A stretch of DNA of 62,000 nt from Nematostella vectensis (GCF_932526225.1 NC_064044.1:3188092-3250091); one strand, 5' to 3'; positions 46,075 through 57,059 are shown, counted from the stretch's first letter. The notes: generated by a model from the letters alone, not told the origin. A program made the numbers and translations.

Positions 46075-49000
46075 TTAACTGTTCTGGTCGGTGTCTCTGT
46101 GGGAAGAAGAATGAGTTCGATCAAATTCTTCGATGAGACGATGATCAAAAATGTTTTCCTGGGGTTCCCATGTCTTATCCTGTGAATCCGCCCACAGTAC
46201 TAAATATTCAACCCGACCATTTTTAGCGCGCTTTTTAAGTAGCTTTTCCGCACTGAATACCTCTACATTATCAATAGGGGGTGGATCAGGGGTGTTGCTG
46301 GGGCTAGCTATCGGCCCATTAGTGGGGTTTGGGTCGGCTTCGTCAGCGCTACCCTCTGAGGGAATCTCGTCCTCTAATGGAAGGTCATCCGGGTGGAGAG
46401 GTAAAGTGTCCTCTGGAATGACTGGGGGTGGAAGGGTGGGTCTATCTGCAGGGTCATAGTAGGGTTTCATTCTGTTAGCGTGTACAGTAACAGATACAGG
46501 TCGATTAGTGGTGGTACGTAGACGAAAATGTACATCGCTTAAGCGTTGAGTTATACGATAGGGACCCCACCATTTGTTTTGCAATTTACGAGATAGGCCT
46601 TTCTTGGTTTTAGGTGTGTAGACCCAAACACGTTGACCTACTGTAAATGTCGCTGGTTTACTAGTCCTGTCGTATTGTGCTTTCATTTTCTGTTGTGCTT
46701 TCTGAATAAGTGAATGCGCGATTCTTTGACTTAGTTCCACGCCTTGCACGATGCGTGCACGATGTTCTGCAATGGAAGTAGAAACTTCTTTGCGCGGTAG
46801 CAGACTTACGTCAATTGGTAGTCTAGGGCTTCTACCATATAGTAAATAAAATGGCGAATCCCCCGTGCTGTCTGAAATGGAAGTGCGATGTGCGAACAAC
46901 ACTGAAGGTATGAAAATGTCCCAGTCTTTTTGCTTGACATCTAGGTACATTGACAAAGACTGAATTAGTGAAGAATTGGAGCGTTCCACTAAACCGTCGC
47001 ATTGTGGGTGATAAGCTGTAGTTTGAACTTTGCGTATACTGAAAATCTTGCAGACTTCCTGAACTAGCTCCGAGAGAAAATTTTTCCCTCTATCGCTCAA
47101 AAGCTGATTCGGACAGGAATGTCTAGCAATTATCTCGTCTACAAGAATTCGCGCGACTACTGGGGCAGTGATGTTAGGTACTGCAAAAGCTTCGGGCCAC
47201 TTCGTGAGATAGTCACTAATTACTAAAATGTACCTGTTGCCATCGTCGCTTACTGGGAACGGTCCCATTGCGTCTATCGCAATGCGGTCGAATGGTCCAT
47301 CAACAGGGATGGGGATAAGGGGCGCTTTGTGGCGATTCCTAGGCGTCTTGCGCATGTTGCAATCCACGCAGGACTTGATCCAGTGTTCTGTATCTTGGAA
47401 CATGCCTTTCCAAAAGTAGCGTGCTTTAAGCTTGTCATAGGTTTTGTGCACCCCGAGGTGTCCTCCTGTTACATCGTCATGAATGTTAACCAAAACCTCG
47501 TAGCGAAGTGATTCTGGGATAACGAGCTGAGAGTAGCTACCTTTCTGTGTCTTAAGGTTATGCTGGTCAATGTGGTACAGGGCGCCCTCTTCCGACAAGT
47601 AGAACGTGTGCGCTGTCAGTAGAATCCTTCGCGCTTGTCTATCGTCTTCTGGTAACACCTCGTTCTCTAGATAATCGATCATAGGAAACAACTGGACGTC
47701 GCGTCTTTGCTTGTCCCTAATGTCATCGGTCTGGAGTCCTGGCGTGTCTACCGCTCCGAGCGTGCATGTACCGTATGGTCGTCTTGACAGTGCGTCTGCA
47801 TTGCCGTTACTCTTGCCCGGTCTGTACTTGATCTCGAAGTCGTACTGTTGAACCAGTAGAGACCAACGTGCTAGTCTTCCGGTGGGATCGTGCTTGATAT
47901 TCATCAAGTACTTGAGCGCTGCATGATCTGTATAGACCTCGAAACGTTTGTTGTGAAGGTAGCAGCTAAAGTATCGGATACCTGTGACTAATGCTAATGC
48001 TTCACGCTCGCTTGCTGAAAAATTGCGTTCGCTTGGTGACAAATCTCTTCCTGCATAACTTATTACTACCTCGCGGCCGTTTTGAATTTGACCTAACGTC
48101 AGGCCGATACCTTCAGCACTAGCATCAGTGTAGAGCTGAAAGGTCAGATTGAAATCTGGGTAAGCTAATATGGGCGCGGAAACTAGAGCGCGTTTGAGGA
48201 GATCGAAAGCAGCCTGGGCATCTTGTGACCATTTGAAACGAACGTCTTTCCTTGTTAAACGGGTGAGTGGGCGCGCAATCTTAGCAAAATCCTTTACAAA
48301 ACGTCTGTAATAGTTCGCCAGTCCTAGGAAACTTCTAACATCACGGACGTTCTTGGGTCGAGGGTATTCCTGTACAGCCTTGATCTTTGCTGGATTATGT
48401 TTAATTCCCGCAGTCGACACAATGTGGCCCAAATATTCAACTTCGTTTTTCGCAAACGTGCATTTCTTAGGGTTTAGCTTGATATTGGCGTTTCTTAGCC
48501 GTTGGAAGACCTCTTCTAAGTCCTTAAGATGTTCTGCAAACGTGGTTGAGAAGACGATAACATCGTCTAGATATACTAGGCAACTTTTCCAATTGAGTCC
48601 TCTCAGGACGTGGCTCATAAGGCGTGAGAAGCAAGATGGGGACCCGACGAGACCGAATGGCAGTACATTAAATTCATAAGTACCCTCGTGAGTTATGAAC
48701 GCTGTCTTCTCGCGGGATTCTGGTGCTACCGCGATTTGCCAATAGCCGTTGCGGAGATCTAAAGTTGTCAGGTGTTTCGCATTCGAAAATGAGTCAAGAA
48801 CATCGGTGATTAACGGTAAAGGGTAGTTGTCGCGAACCGTTACCGCGTTTAGTTTGCGATAATCCACGCAAAACCGCATAGTATTGTCCTTCTTCAGAGC
48901 GAGTACCACCGGTGCTGCCCAAGGTGAGACGCTGGGGCTAATAATACCTTGCTCGAGCATTTGTTCGGTCTGCCTCGGAATTTCTGCGCGATTTGCTGGG

Positions 49001-50094
49001 GAAGTGCGGTATGGTGGTTGCCGAATAGGCCGGGCATTGCCTGTATTGATTGTGTGTTGCACTATGTCGGTGTAGCCTAGTTGCTCAGGTGTAAATGCAA
49101 ATGCGTCATGATATTGTATCAGTAGGTCCTGTAGCAGAGCCTTCTGACTGGTTGTGAGATCAGCGGCATTACTTAACTCCTCGAGTTTACGTGCCTCCTC
49201 AAGTGGTATGTCTGGAGTAGTTGTAGGCGGGTTAGTGTATGAAGTGGAGTGTGTGGGGAGTGATGCTACCACGTCTGTTACGGGTTCAATCGTTTCTAGA
49301 TTCGTGTGTTCGCGTATGGTGACTGGTTGCGAGCCTGGATTGAGTAGTTTGATATGTGTAATACCCTTGGTGTTGGCAGTGGACAGCACGTGTGCACCTA
49401 TGATGTTATATCTGGTTTGCAGACTGTGCGATGGTGTAATAAGCAAGGGTTGTCCTGCTGTGAACTCGCAATGAGCAATGCGAACAGGCATAATGGATTC
49501 CGATAATGGCGGAATGGTAAAGGTCTGGCGTGCGTGAACAGTCTGTGGTTCCGTAATTCGTGACTCTAATGAAGGGAATTCATTGAATGGCCATTGAAAA
49601 GGTGGTCTTAGTTTCAAGGAATGTGACGCTAAGTCTATTTGCGCGTTGTGCTGCATTAAGAAATCCTTTCCCAAGATAGCATCGTAAGTGAGGTTCTTGA
49701 TTACCAATAAATCTAGGGTGAATACTGTAAATATGCCTAGTATTGTTAAGCTATGACCGCCTACCGTCTGAAGCGCTGCTGAACTGGGGTCGCGCAGCTG
49801 TAAATTGTTTGTTGTGTTTAGCCGTCGCCAGGTAGACGAGCTGATGCAGCTTATCGCGGCGCCAGTATCTACCAAAAGGTCGACGTTGTGACCAGAGATT
49901 TGACCGTGAAGCATTAAATTGTCCGTTGTAAGAAATGGAACATTGATCGTAACATCCGTGCCATTATTTTGATTGCTGAAATTTGAATCTGAAGTATAAG
50001 TAATCGTATTGATTTCTGGTGAATTTTCATCAGTCTCTTCTGGACTGGGACTCATTGGCTGCTGTAGAATGCTGTTATCCATTCCAAAATCCAT
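46075..50094 (-). CDS. pol: Pol polyprotein of Ty3/gypsy element, 1,339 aa
   Basis: Domains in order: aspartic protease (LLVDTGAAISCIS, residues ~74-86); reverse transcriptase with LPFGLVGSPSCFSRLM and YLDDVIVFS; RNase H (LYTDASAEG, YTDHAALKYL); integrase with an HHCC zinc finger (HLGVHKTYDKL..CVDCNMRK), then a core with D (AIDAMGPFP), D (LLSDRGKNF) and E (GLVERSNSS). At about residues 1,265-1,325 there is a C-terminal chromodomain (VEYLVLWADSQDKTWEPQEN). The frame is intact. It starts 3 nt after the stop of the 122-aa ORF, in another frame. The chromodomain probably directs integration to particular chromatin. Confidence 0.95.
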   Translation of the reverse strand: MDFGMDNSILQQPMSPSPEETDENSPEINTITYTSDSNFSNQNNGTDVTINVPFLTTDNLMLHGQISGHNVDLLVDTGAAISCISSSTWRRLNTTNNLQLRDPSSAALQTVGGHSLTILGIFTVFTLDLLVIKNLTYDAILGKDFLMQHNAQIDLASHSLKLRPPFQWPFNEFPSLESRITEPQTVHARQTFTIPPLSESIMPVRIAHCEFTAGQPLLITPSHSLQTRYNIIGAHVLSTANTKGITHIKLLNPGSQPVTIREHTNLETIEPVTDVVASLPTHSTSYTNPPTTTPDIPLEEARKLEELSNAADLTTSQKALLQDLLIQYHDAFAFTPEQLGYTDIVQHTINTGNARPIRQPPYRTSPANRAEIPRQTEQMLEQGIISPSVSPWAAPVVLALKKDNTMRFCVDYRKLNAVTVRDNYPLPLITDVLDSFSNAKHLTTLDLRNGYWQIAVAPESREKTAFITHEGTYEFNVLPFGLVGSPSCFSRLMSHVLRGLNWKSCLVYLDDVIVFSTTFAEHLKDLEEVFQRLRNANIKLNPKKCTFAKNEVEYLGHIVSTAGIKHNPAKIKAVQEYPRPKNVRDVRSFLGLANYYRRFVKDFAKIARPLTRLTRKDVRFKWSQDAQAAFDLLKRALVSAPILAYPDFNLTFQLYTDASAEGIGLTLGQIQNGREVVISYAGRDLSPSERNFSASEREALALVTGIRYFSCYLHNKRFEVYTDHAALKYLMNIKHDPTGRLARWSLLVQQYDFEIKYRPGKSNGNADALSRRPYGTCTLGAVDTPGLQTDDIRDKQRRDVQLFPMIDYLENEVLPEDDRQARRILLTAHTFYLSEEGALYHIDQHNLKTQKGSYSQLVIPESLRYEVLVNIHDDVTGGHLGVHKTYDKLKARYFWKGMFQDTEHWIKSCVDCNMRKTPRNRHKAPLIPIPVDGPFDRIAIDAMGPFPVSDDGNRYILVISDYLTKWPEAFAVPNITAPVVARILVDEIIARHSCPNQLLSDRGKNFLSELVQEVCKIFSIRKVQTTAYHPQCDGLVERSNSSLIQSLSMYLDVKQKDWDIFIPSVLFAHRTSISDSTGDSPFYLLYGRSPRLPIDVSLLPRKEVSTSIAEHRARIVQGVELSQRIAHSLIQKAQQKMKAQYDRTSKPATFTVGQRVWVYTPKTKKGLSRKLQNKWWGPYRITQRLSDVHFRLRTTTNRPVSVTVHANRMKPYYDPADRPTLPPPVIPEDTLPLHPDDLPLEDEIPSEGSADEADPNPTNGPIASPSNTPDPPPIDNVEVFSAEKLLKKRAKNGRVEYLVLWADSQDKTWEPQENIFDHRLIEEFDRTHSSSHRDTDQNS

Positions 50095-50096
50095 AT

Positions 50097-50465
50097 CTAG
50101 GATTGATTGATGATTGTCATTAAACGTTTCGTCGCATATACTGTGGCCTTCACCAATACTTGGGGAGTTGTTCCCTCTTCAAAATTAAACATCACCTCTG
50201 TGGGTGGAAAACATGCACGAGGCGGTCTTTCTTCGACCTGTATAACCTCATCAGAAAAAAATGTGCGACGTACTGGTCTGAACCGATCATTAGTATCCAA
50301 ATTTGGATTGCTTTGTGCACTCTCTTGTGAAGAAAAATCGTTATTATTAATTTCAAAACTCTCCACGGTCTGGTCTTTGGTGTTGGGCGAATCATTGTTC
50401 GGGAAGACTGATTCGTCCAGCTGAAAATGTTCATTAGTTGGTGTGTAAAAATGTAAGTCGTCCAT
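50097..50465 (-). CDS. 122-aa ORF between gag and pol
   Basis: Acidic and asparagine/serine-rich (LDESVFPNNDSPNTKD), with a basic patch RFRPVRRTFF and ending TKRLMTIINQS. Its stop abuts the pol start, so it may reach pol by frameshift or reinitiation, or be a linker region of gag. No domain was recognised. Confidence 0.5.
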   Translation of the reverse strand: MDDLHFYTPTNEHFQLDESVFPNNDSPNTKDQTVESFEINNNDFSSQESAQSNPNLDTNDRFRPVRRTFFSDEVIQVEERPPRACFPPTEVMFNFEEGTTPQVLVKATVYATKRLMTIINQS

Positions 50466-50617
50466 GTTGGCGTCAAAGGTGGCGTCATTGGCTGGTAGTG
50501 TGTGTTGTTGAAGGTTCTCTTCGTTAATTGTACGCGCGCTTTGATTGTCGTTTGTGTAGTTGTGATTGTCATTAAAATCCAGGGCCCCTAGTAGTTCCCG
50601 ATAACCAGGAGCCGCTA

Positions 50618-51768
50618 TTAGTTTCCCTGGTTGAGACGTCTGGGAGGCCCATTATTTTGCCATTGTGGCCTCTGGAAGAAGGGGCGATAAGTGGGGTTCT
50701 GGTTGCGCGGGTTGGGAATACGGGAATCCCGGGCGCGACATGAATAAGCCGTATGGCCTCTAGTGTTACACTGGCTACATATGGGGATCCCTGTATAAGT
50801 ACGACGATTACGATCGTAATTTTGGTTTGGGGGATTGGATCTGCGGAGCTCTTTGCGCAATTCCTGTTGAATGATTTGTCTAATGTCATCCCTGGTCAGG
50901 TTATCGGCTGCAGGCCGATGGGGCGGGCGGCTGGGGTCGGGGGTGGGTTCGTAAGCAGCAATCTTAGAAGGGCTAGATGAGGGGATGGTCTTAGCTAAAG
51001 CCCCGGTTACACCGTTGATAACCCGTTTAGTAAGCTCATCCGAAACAGTAGCCAAATCGGTTGGAGGGCCGGACACAGCATCGCGCAAGCGAGCCTGTGT
51101 TTCAGCCGTCTCAAAATCCGCCGGGGATTGGAGTACCACGTGGTCCCCACAGGCCGCGCACAAATTGGCAACCACTCGCTTTTTGGCAATTTGAGCCGCT
51201 GACATAAACGGCGGATATCCGCGGTGTACTGTGCAAGGGGTTCAAACTTTCCTTGGACCCTTTGGTCTAATTGCTGGCGCAAGAGCCACTGGCTTGCCCC
51301 AGAATCAAAGTGATTTTTTAATTGTGTGAGAGCTGCGTCCCAGGTGTTCAACGCTGCCCTAGGGTGGCTGTTGAACCAAACGCTGGCGTTTCCCGTAAGG
51401 TAAAGGGGAAGGGCCCGTAACTTTCTGTCATCGTCCCAGCGATAGAATTCAGTCATCCGTTGAAAACGGGTGATGAAATCATTTACATCTTCTATGCCAT
51501 CCCCGCTAAAGGTAGGGGGCTTCATTCCTGCGCGGAGTCCCAAAAGGTCGCCGCTTTCCTCTACTGTCGTTTCTAGAGCCGCTAAACTATTTTGTTGCTG
51601 TAAATGCTTGTATTCTACAGCATTTCTCAGATGGTCAAAAGAGGAAATTAAGCTTCGTAACACTTCTGGTGAGACATCAGGAGCCTGTTAGTGTGGGGTC
51701 CTAGGGGTTTCAATAGTCTCAATACGCCTAGGTGTAGATTCGGGCGATTCAGGATTCCTTGCCGCCAT
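50618..51768 (-). pseudogene. gag: Gag of the gypsy element, broken
   Basis: ATG at 51768 (MAARNPESPESTPRR), but codon 27 is TAA (51690-51688) where the related copy at 55.2 kb has a sense codon. The frame then continues through a capsid-like region (MKPPTFSGDGIEDVNDFITR, ALPLYLTGNASVWF, RQQLDQRVQGKFEPLAQYT). Around 51100-51205 it shifts to a second frame. That frame has the linker and a single zinc knuckle CSQCNTRGHTAYSC, then a basic, Asn/Arg-rich end. This is the standard layout of Ty3/gypsy Gag (capsid and nucleocapsid). Both breaks would prevent normal product from this copy. Confidence 0.85.
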
Positions 51769-52223
51769 GGTTTGCGATCGAGTCTGAATGCTAGAGGGTG
51801 GGACCGACGAGCGCGGAGGTTTTTTAACTTTGGCCGACACGGTGACTATGGAATAAGTAGCGTATCGCTACGTATAGGATAAGCAAAACGAAAAAACAAA
51901 TCGTAATGGACAGTAAGGTCACCAAGCTAATCGCGAGTGACTACAAACATTTGAAACAGATAAGAAAAAGCTACGTAAGTTACTATTGGGGGAAGAACAT
52001 GACACAATTTCGCACATACGAGAAAATAACATACTTTAGGTATGAATAGCTAGAATCAATTACAACTACATAGTAATAGCAAACAACACAACTGCTAGTC
52101 ACTGAGATCATTCCCAAAGACATGTGCTGCCTATAAATAGTGCCAATTCAGGATGGGGGAAGGAACAGGGTTAGGCTCCCCACTGGTCCCGTCACCCACT
52201 GACTTACTTGCTTTTCTTTTGCA

Positions 52224-52243
52224 GAATCGAGGGTTCTCCACCA
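52224..52243 (-). other. Primer-binding site
   Basis: One base after the 5' LTR the minus strand reads TGGTGGAGAACCCTCGATTC, the expected TGG-starting complement of a tRNA 3' end. I cannot name the tRNA. The same site is kept in the copy at 55.55 kb with one change. Confidence 0.7.
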
Positions 52244-52244
52244 A

Positions 52245-53039
52245 TGTAATGATTAGTCGGGAGGACTTCTTTTGACCGGAGTCGTACCTTTATTCTGAGT
52301 CAGTGATATAAGAGTAATGAGGAATTACAATGCGGTCCTATTTGTAGTAAAACAAGTAGTACGTTTGATTGACAAGCACTGACCACGTGTGCAGAGTGCG
52401 GTGATTGGACAGTACTTGACAATGCAAACAGTTACATCAGATATCATTAACTGTCGGCAAAATTAGCGGTAACAAAGGAAAGCTTTGAAAAGAATTTAAG
52501 GATACAAAATGAATGTCCTTTGCCATGAAACTAAGGGAGTTGGTAGGAAAGGTCAAAAGGTAACTTTGGAGAAACAAATATGTAACTTGTAATCGAAAGT
52601 TAACGAACGTAAGGGGAAAAGAAGTGGTCGCTCAAGTAGCGTAGGTGTGGTGTTGGGTGACTTGGATTAGCATAAGAAATCAGATTACCAAAAAACAGTA
52701 GAGCTAAGCACCTCCTACTTGAGTGTGGGCGATCCTACGTGCTGTGCTAATGATACCGACAATTAACGTACGACATCTAAAGGAACTGTATCAAAAGAAG
52801 ACTCGTTAACTAACTGATTCAACGGAAAGTAGAAGACAGATGAGTTCCGAAACATGGTGCGATCCCACAAAGGTCATTATTTCACTCATCCTTATAATTA
52901 AACGAATATCCTTCTATGCTAAAAGCTAATAATGCTTCAAGAATACTTTTAACCTTGATTTATCCTTAGAGTAATTATATCTTGACTTGTATATCTCCTT
53001 ACTTCCTTTAACTACGATCTAACATAATCTATCATAACA
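52245..53039 (-). repeat. 5' LTR of the gypsy element
   Basis: 795 bp, TG...CA ends. Followed by AAGA, the right copy of the target duplication. Contains the element's promoter by family precedent. Confidence 0.95.
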
Positions 53040-53280
53040 AAGAAAATATAATGGCCGGCTCACCTCTGTTGACATGGTGTTTTTTTTTGCTATTTGTTCT
53101 GTTTTTGTTTCTTGAAAGCTAGAAGAAAAAAAGGATCCTTACTGGTAAACGTTAACGTGGGCTATTATAAAATTAACATACAGTTAAGTATATGCTATAC
53201 AACAAAAGTTATAACTTGAGAATTGCATATTCCTTAAAAAAGTTATTTTAATGCTTTGATACTTATATCAACTGATCAAT

Positions 53281-53690
53281 TGATAATCAAACGTTAAAAT
53301 ATTTGCGGGGTTAGGTTAATTGTCGTATAGGGGTGAACTAGCTCAAAGTGCAGTGCGGGAGGGAACACACAGTAGACAAGGACAGCCAAATGGTTGCAAC
53401 GTAGCTTTAATCTGAACTCAGAGTTCGGCACTGAATCATAATTACAAGCGTTATTTATAGTCGTATCTATTTGTTTAGCTGTCATTACTAAACATGGTTT
53501 TTGGGGACAAGGTATTTGGCACAACATAATATTTAGCTTTGTATTTCTTTTTCCTTCCCAAATCAAATGAGTAGTGTTGGTGTGAATATGTGCGAGTGTT
53601 AATGGGTGTGATTGAGTGTGTGAAAGTTGGTGTGTGTGAGAGATTGTGAGATGGTTACCTCATTGCTCGCCACATCGTAGTGTCGTAACC
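53281..53690. repeat. Terminal/flank block of the polymerase-B element family, copy 1
   Basis: Blocks here recur at 56755-57060 (TTGATACTTATATCAA, CAAAGTGCAGT.CGGGAGGGAA, GAGTAGTGTTGGTGTGAATA) and partly at 36105-36180, 57355-57430 and 61040-61065. Their order differs between copies because each has deletions. No complete gene was seen; the minus frame 53294-53566 is weakly coding-like. Confidence 0.6.
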
Positions 53691-53880
53691 GGGGTTTTTT
53701 TACGACAACGTAGAACGTAGACAACGGAGACAGTGTGGATTGAGTACTTGCTTTAATTCGCCAGTAGTGGTTCCTCCGGGTCGACTACTCTCTGATTCTG
53801 CCTATCTCTGCCTCCCTTTTATACTTGCTCTTCCTTTTGACCCGTGGGAACCAGGTAAAGTCATTATTATGATGATTACC

Positions 53881-54123
53881 TTAGTTTTTACCAGGATTTG
53901 TGTAGTAATAAAAAGAAAGGGTCTTCGGGGAGTCTATAGTCACTGCGGGTCTCGGCAGTCGCAAGACGTCACCATGACATGCCTTGGGGTGACACCAACA
54001 CAACAGACGTTTGTTCCCCGGATCAGGAAGGTCTCGCAGCAACGACGACTTGTAAAGCAATACATCTGACAGATAATGATCCACCGCCTCCTGACGACTT
54101 CGCTCCACATTTCCTTCCCTCAT
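53881..54123 (-). pseudogene. DUF4326-like fragment
   Basis: The frame contains LLRDLPDPGNKRLLCWCHPK followed by ACHGDVLRL. The pairing of a CWC-x-P and CHGD-x-L motif after a leucine-rich helix is the signature of DUF4326, found in viruses, phages and mobile elements. Only about 80 residues remain. It lies beside the polymerase-B family flank block, so it may be another gene of that element. Confidence 0.5.
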
Positions 54124-54360
54124 ACGATGAGGATTCCTTTACTTGTTCTCCAAAAGCCCGCGACCTCCACGACCAATGTACACTTCCCCTGTATCTTAGC
54201 AACACAAAGTGATAAGTAGATTGGAAGTAGTCCTCTTTGGCTTAGTTGAATTTGGAGGCCGTAATGAACGGAGCGACAGAGCGTGTTCCTTTGCCTAGTT
54301 GGAGTTCATGCGATCTTGCCTCATGAACTCAGTCCTTCCTGGAGGTGTTTAAGTGGCTGA

Positions 54361-54843
54361 TCAAGTGTAGGTTTCCCTGAGATGTTCCGTTGGATTTGAA
54401 AGTTCTATGTCGTCATCGACAGACCGTTGCTCGAGGTCGTGTTTATCCTCGTCGTCCTCCTCTGACTCGCAGCGTGGTTTCTTTGCTGGTGTTACCGACT
54501 CAAAGTGGGGTTCGTGTGGAGGTGGTAGGCGCTTGAGGGGCTTGCGATGCTGATGCTTCAGGCGCTCGAAAACACCATAATGGTAACAAGCGTATGCCAT
54601 CAGAAGGACGAGGTTCAACGGTGAGACAGCTACTGAAGTGTATAGTAGAATCTCGTTGATTGTGTTGACCTCAAACTCGCTGATGGCATCAATGTCGCCG
54701 TGGATTTTGTCAATCTGTGCCGTGAATTGTCGGTCAAGCACGCGGTACGTCTCGTCTACCCCACGAAGAATGGAGTGGTTCATGACGGTGACCGCTGGAA
54801 TGATAAGCGTACGGAAGTGAATGTCTAGTTGTTTATCGTCCAT
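54361..54843 (-). pseudogene. Envelope C-terminal fragment in copy 2
   Basis: The 160-residue frame matches the env tail of the complete element: NEILLYTSVAVSPLNLVLLM membrane segment and an acidic EEDDEDK cluster in the cytoplasmic tail. No signal peptide or cleavage site is present. Confidence 0.8.
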
Positions 54844-55565
54844 AACCGACTTCCAAGAGACATATTGGAGATATGTCTCTCTAAAATCGTTGAGAACCGT
54901 TGAGAACGGATGATGAAATCGTTCACATCTTCTATACCACCCCCGCTAAAGGTAGGGGGCTTCATTCCTGCGCGAAGTCCCAAAAGGTCGCCGCTTCCTC
55001 TACTGTGGTTTCTTAAGCCGCTAAACTATTTTGCTGTTGTAAATGCTTATATTCTACGGCATTTCTCACATGGTCGAAGGAGGAAATCAAGCTTCTTGAC
55101 ACTTCGGGTGATACATCAGGAGGAGCCTGTTGGTGTGGTGTCCTAGGTGTTTCTATAGCCTCAATATGCCTGGGTGTAGATTCGGGCGATTCAGGATTTC
55201 TGGCCGCCATGGTTTGTGATCGAGTCTGAATGCTAGAGGGTTGGACCGACGAGCGCGGAGGTTTTTTTAACTTTGGCCGACACGGTGACTATGGAATAAG
55301 TTACGATTGTGGGAAGAACATGACACAATTGTGCACATACGATAAAATAACGTACAATAGGTATGAAAAGCTAGAATTCAATTACAACTATATAGAAATA
55401 GCACACAACACAACTGCTAATCACTGAGATAATTCCCAAAGACGTGTTCTGCCCATAAATGATGCCAATTCAGGATGGGGGAAAGAATGGGGTTAGGCTC
55501 CCCAATGGTCCCGTTACCCACTGACCTACTTGATTTCTTTCGCAGAATCGAGGGTTCTTCACCAA

Positions 55566-56482
55566 TGTAATGACTAGTCGGGAGGACTTCTTTTTGACCG
55601 GAATCGCACCTTTATTCAGATAAGTCAGTGGTACAACTGAGAGTAGGACGCGTGAGTTAAAGGTTTACAAGTGGGTTATACTTATAGTAAAATAGGTAGT
55701 AGGTTTGATTGACAAGCACTGACCACGTGTGCAGAATGCGGTGATTGGACAGTACTTGACAATGCAAACAGTTACATCAGATATCATTAACTGTCGGCAA
55801 AATTAGCGATATTAAAGGAAAGCTTTGAAAAGAATTTAAAGATACAAAACGAATGTCCTTTGCCATGAAACTAAGGAAGTCGGTAGGAAAGAGAAAAAGG
55901 TAACCTTGGAGAAACAAATATGTAACTTTTAATCGAAAGTTACTGAACAAAGGGGGAAAGAAGTGGTCGCTCAAGCAGCGTAGGTGTGGTGTTTGCTGAC
56001 TTAGATTAGCATAGTTAATCAGTTCGCCAATACAGCAGAGCTAAGCACTTTCTACTTGAGTGTGGGTGGTCTTATGTGCTGTGTTAATGATACCGACAAT
56101 CGACCTCTGACATCTAAAAGAAATTGTATAAACAGAAGACTTGTAAGTTTACCCACTTAATGAAAAGTTGGCAACAGATAAGTTCCGAAACACGGTGCGT
56201 TCCGATCCAAGTCATTATATCACTACTTCTTATAATTAAACGAACATCCTCCTATTCAATCTAGATAAATAAAACTAAGAAAACGATTAGGAATATTTCC
56301 GACACATAATAAAATGCTTGAACTAGAACCATTAAACAGGACTTGCGTATTTGTCACCTCTTACGGTTACAATATTAAACTTTCCTAACGTTGCCTTCTA
56401 GCTATGCTAAATATCTAAACTTCTAGGTTCGTTAACTAAAATTACTAAAATCAGATTTTATCCCACATAATCTATCCTAACA
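55566..56482 (-). repeat. 5' LTR of gypsy copy 2
   Basis: Starts TGTAATGACTAGTCGG, ends TAATCTATCCTAACA in plus orientation. Shares long blocks with the 795-bp LTRs but has many substitutions and extra sequence in its right third. An older relative. Confidence 0.85.
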
Positions 56483-56509
56483 CTGTCCATGGAGAGCGGC
56501 TCCCGCGCA

Positions 56510-56640
56510 CGTGCCGCACATCCGCCCACATGGAACACTCATTGAGACAACCCCAAGGGTGGATTTCTTTTGGCATACATCACATTCTACTGTAAAAAGA
56601 AGATTTATAGGGGAACGACTAAGAAAAAAACAAATAAATT
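56510..56640 (-). repeat. Second copy of the 37.49-37.61 kb CxxC block
   Basis: Near-identical to 37490-37610, including the VECDVCQKKS reading and MCGTC. It abuts the outer edge of gypsy copy 2. Confidence 0.65.
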
Positions 56641-57059
56641 ATCCTTACTACAATTAATGTAGTTTTGATTAAAACACCAATGGTTATTAAAAAATTAATA
56701 AACAGTTTCTTACAACAAAAGTTATAACTTTAAAATTGCATATTTCTAAAAAGTTATTTTGATGCTTTGATACTTATATCAATAGATAATCAAACGTTAA
56801 ACTATTTGCTGGGTTTGGTTAATATTTGGCTTTGTATTTTTTTCTCCTTCCCAGATCAGATGAGTAGTGTTGGTGTGAATATGTGCGAGTGTTAATGGGT
56901 GTGATTGAGTGTGTGAAAGTGGTAGTGTCTGAGAGATTGTGGGATGGCTATGTTGTAGGGGGTGAACTTGTCCAAAGTGCAGTACGGGAGGGAAGACGCG
57001 GACAACCAAGTGGTTACAACGTGGCTTTAATTTGAGCTCAGAGTTCGACTAAATAATAA

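Larger units (their letters stand above)
41719..53039 (-). mobile_element. Complete Ty3/gypsy LTR retrotransposon with chromodomain, envelope and RING ORF (11.3 kb)
   Basis: It is bounded by two 795-bp LTRs and a perfect 4-bp target duplication AAGA (41715-41718 and 53040-53043). Order in the sense direction (minus strand): LTR, primer-binding site, gag, 122-aa ORF, pol (PR-RT-RNase H-IN-chromodomain), env, RING ORF, polypurine tract, LTR. The LTRs differ at about a dozen positions (about 1.5%), so the insertion is fairly young. gag and env carry disabling changes, so this copy is not autonomous. It is inserted in older polymerase-B/RING debris. Confidence 0.95.
54197..56482 (-). mobile_element. 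Gypsy family, deletion derivative (copy 2)
   Basis: It has a 5' LTR at 55566-56482 (917 bp, clearly diverged and longer than 795 bp), the primer-binding site at about 55545-55564, the gag start (MAARNPESPESTP at 55210) and early capsid sequence. Near 54890-54900 it is joined directly to env C-terminal sequence (54361-54843). pol, most of gag and env N-terminus are missing. The RING ORF, polypurine tract and 3' LTR are also missing beyond about 54200. Confidence 0.85.
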
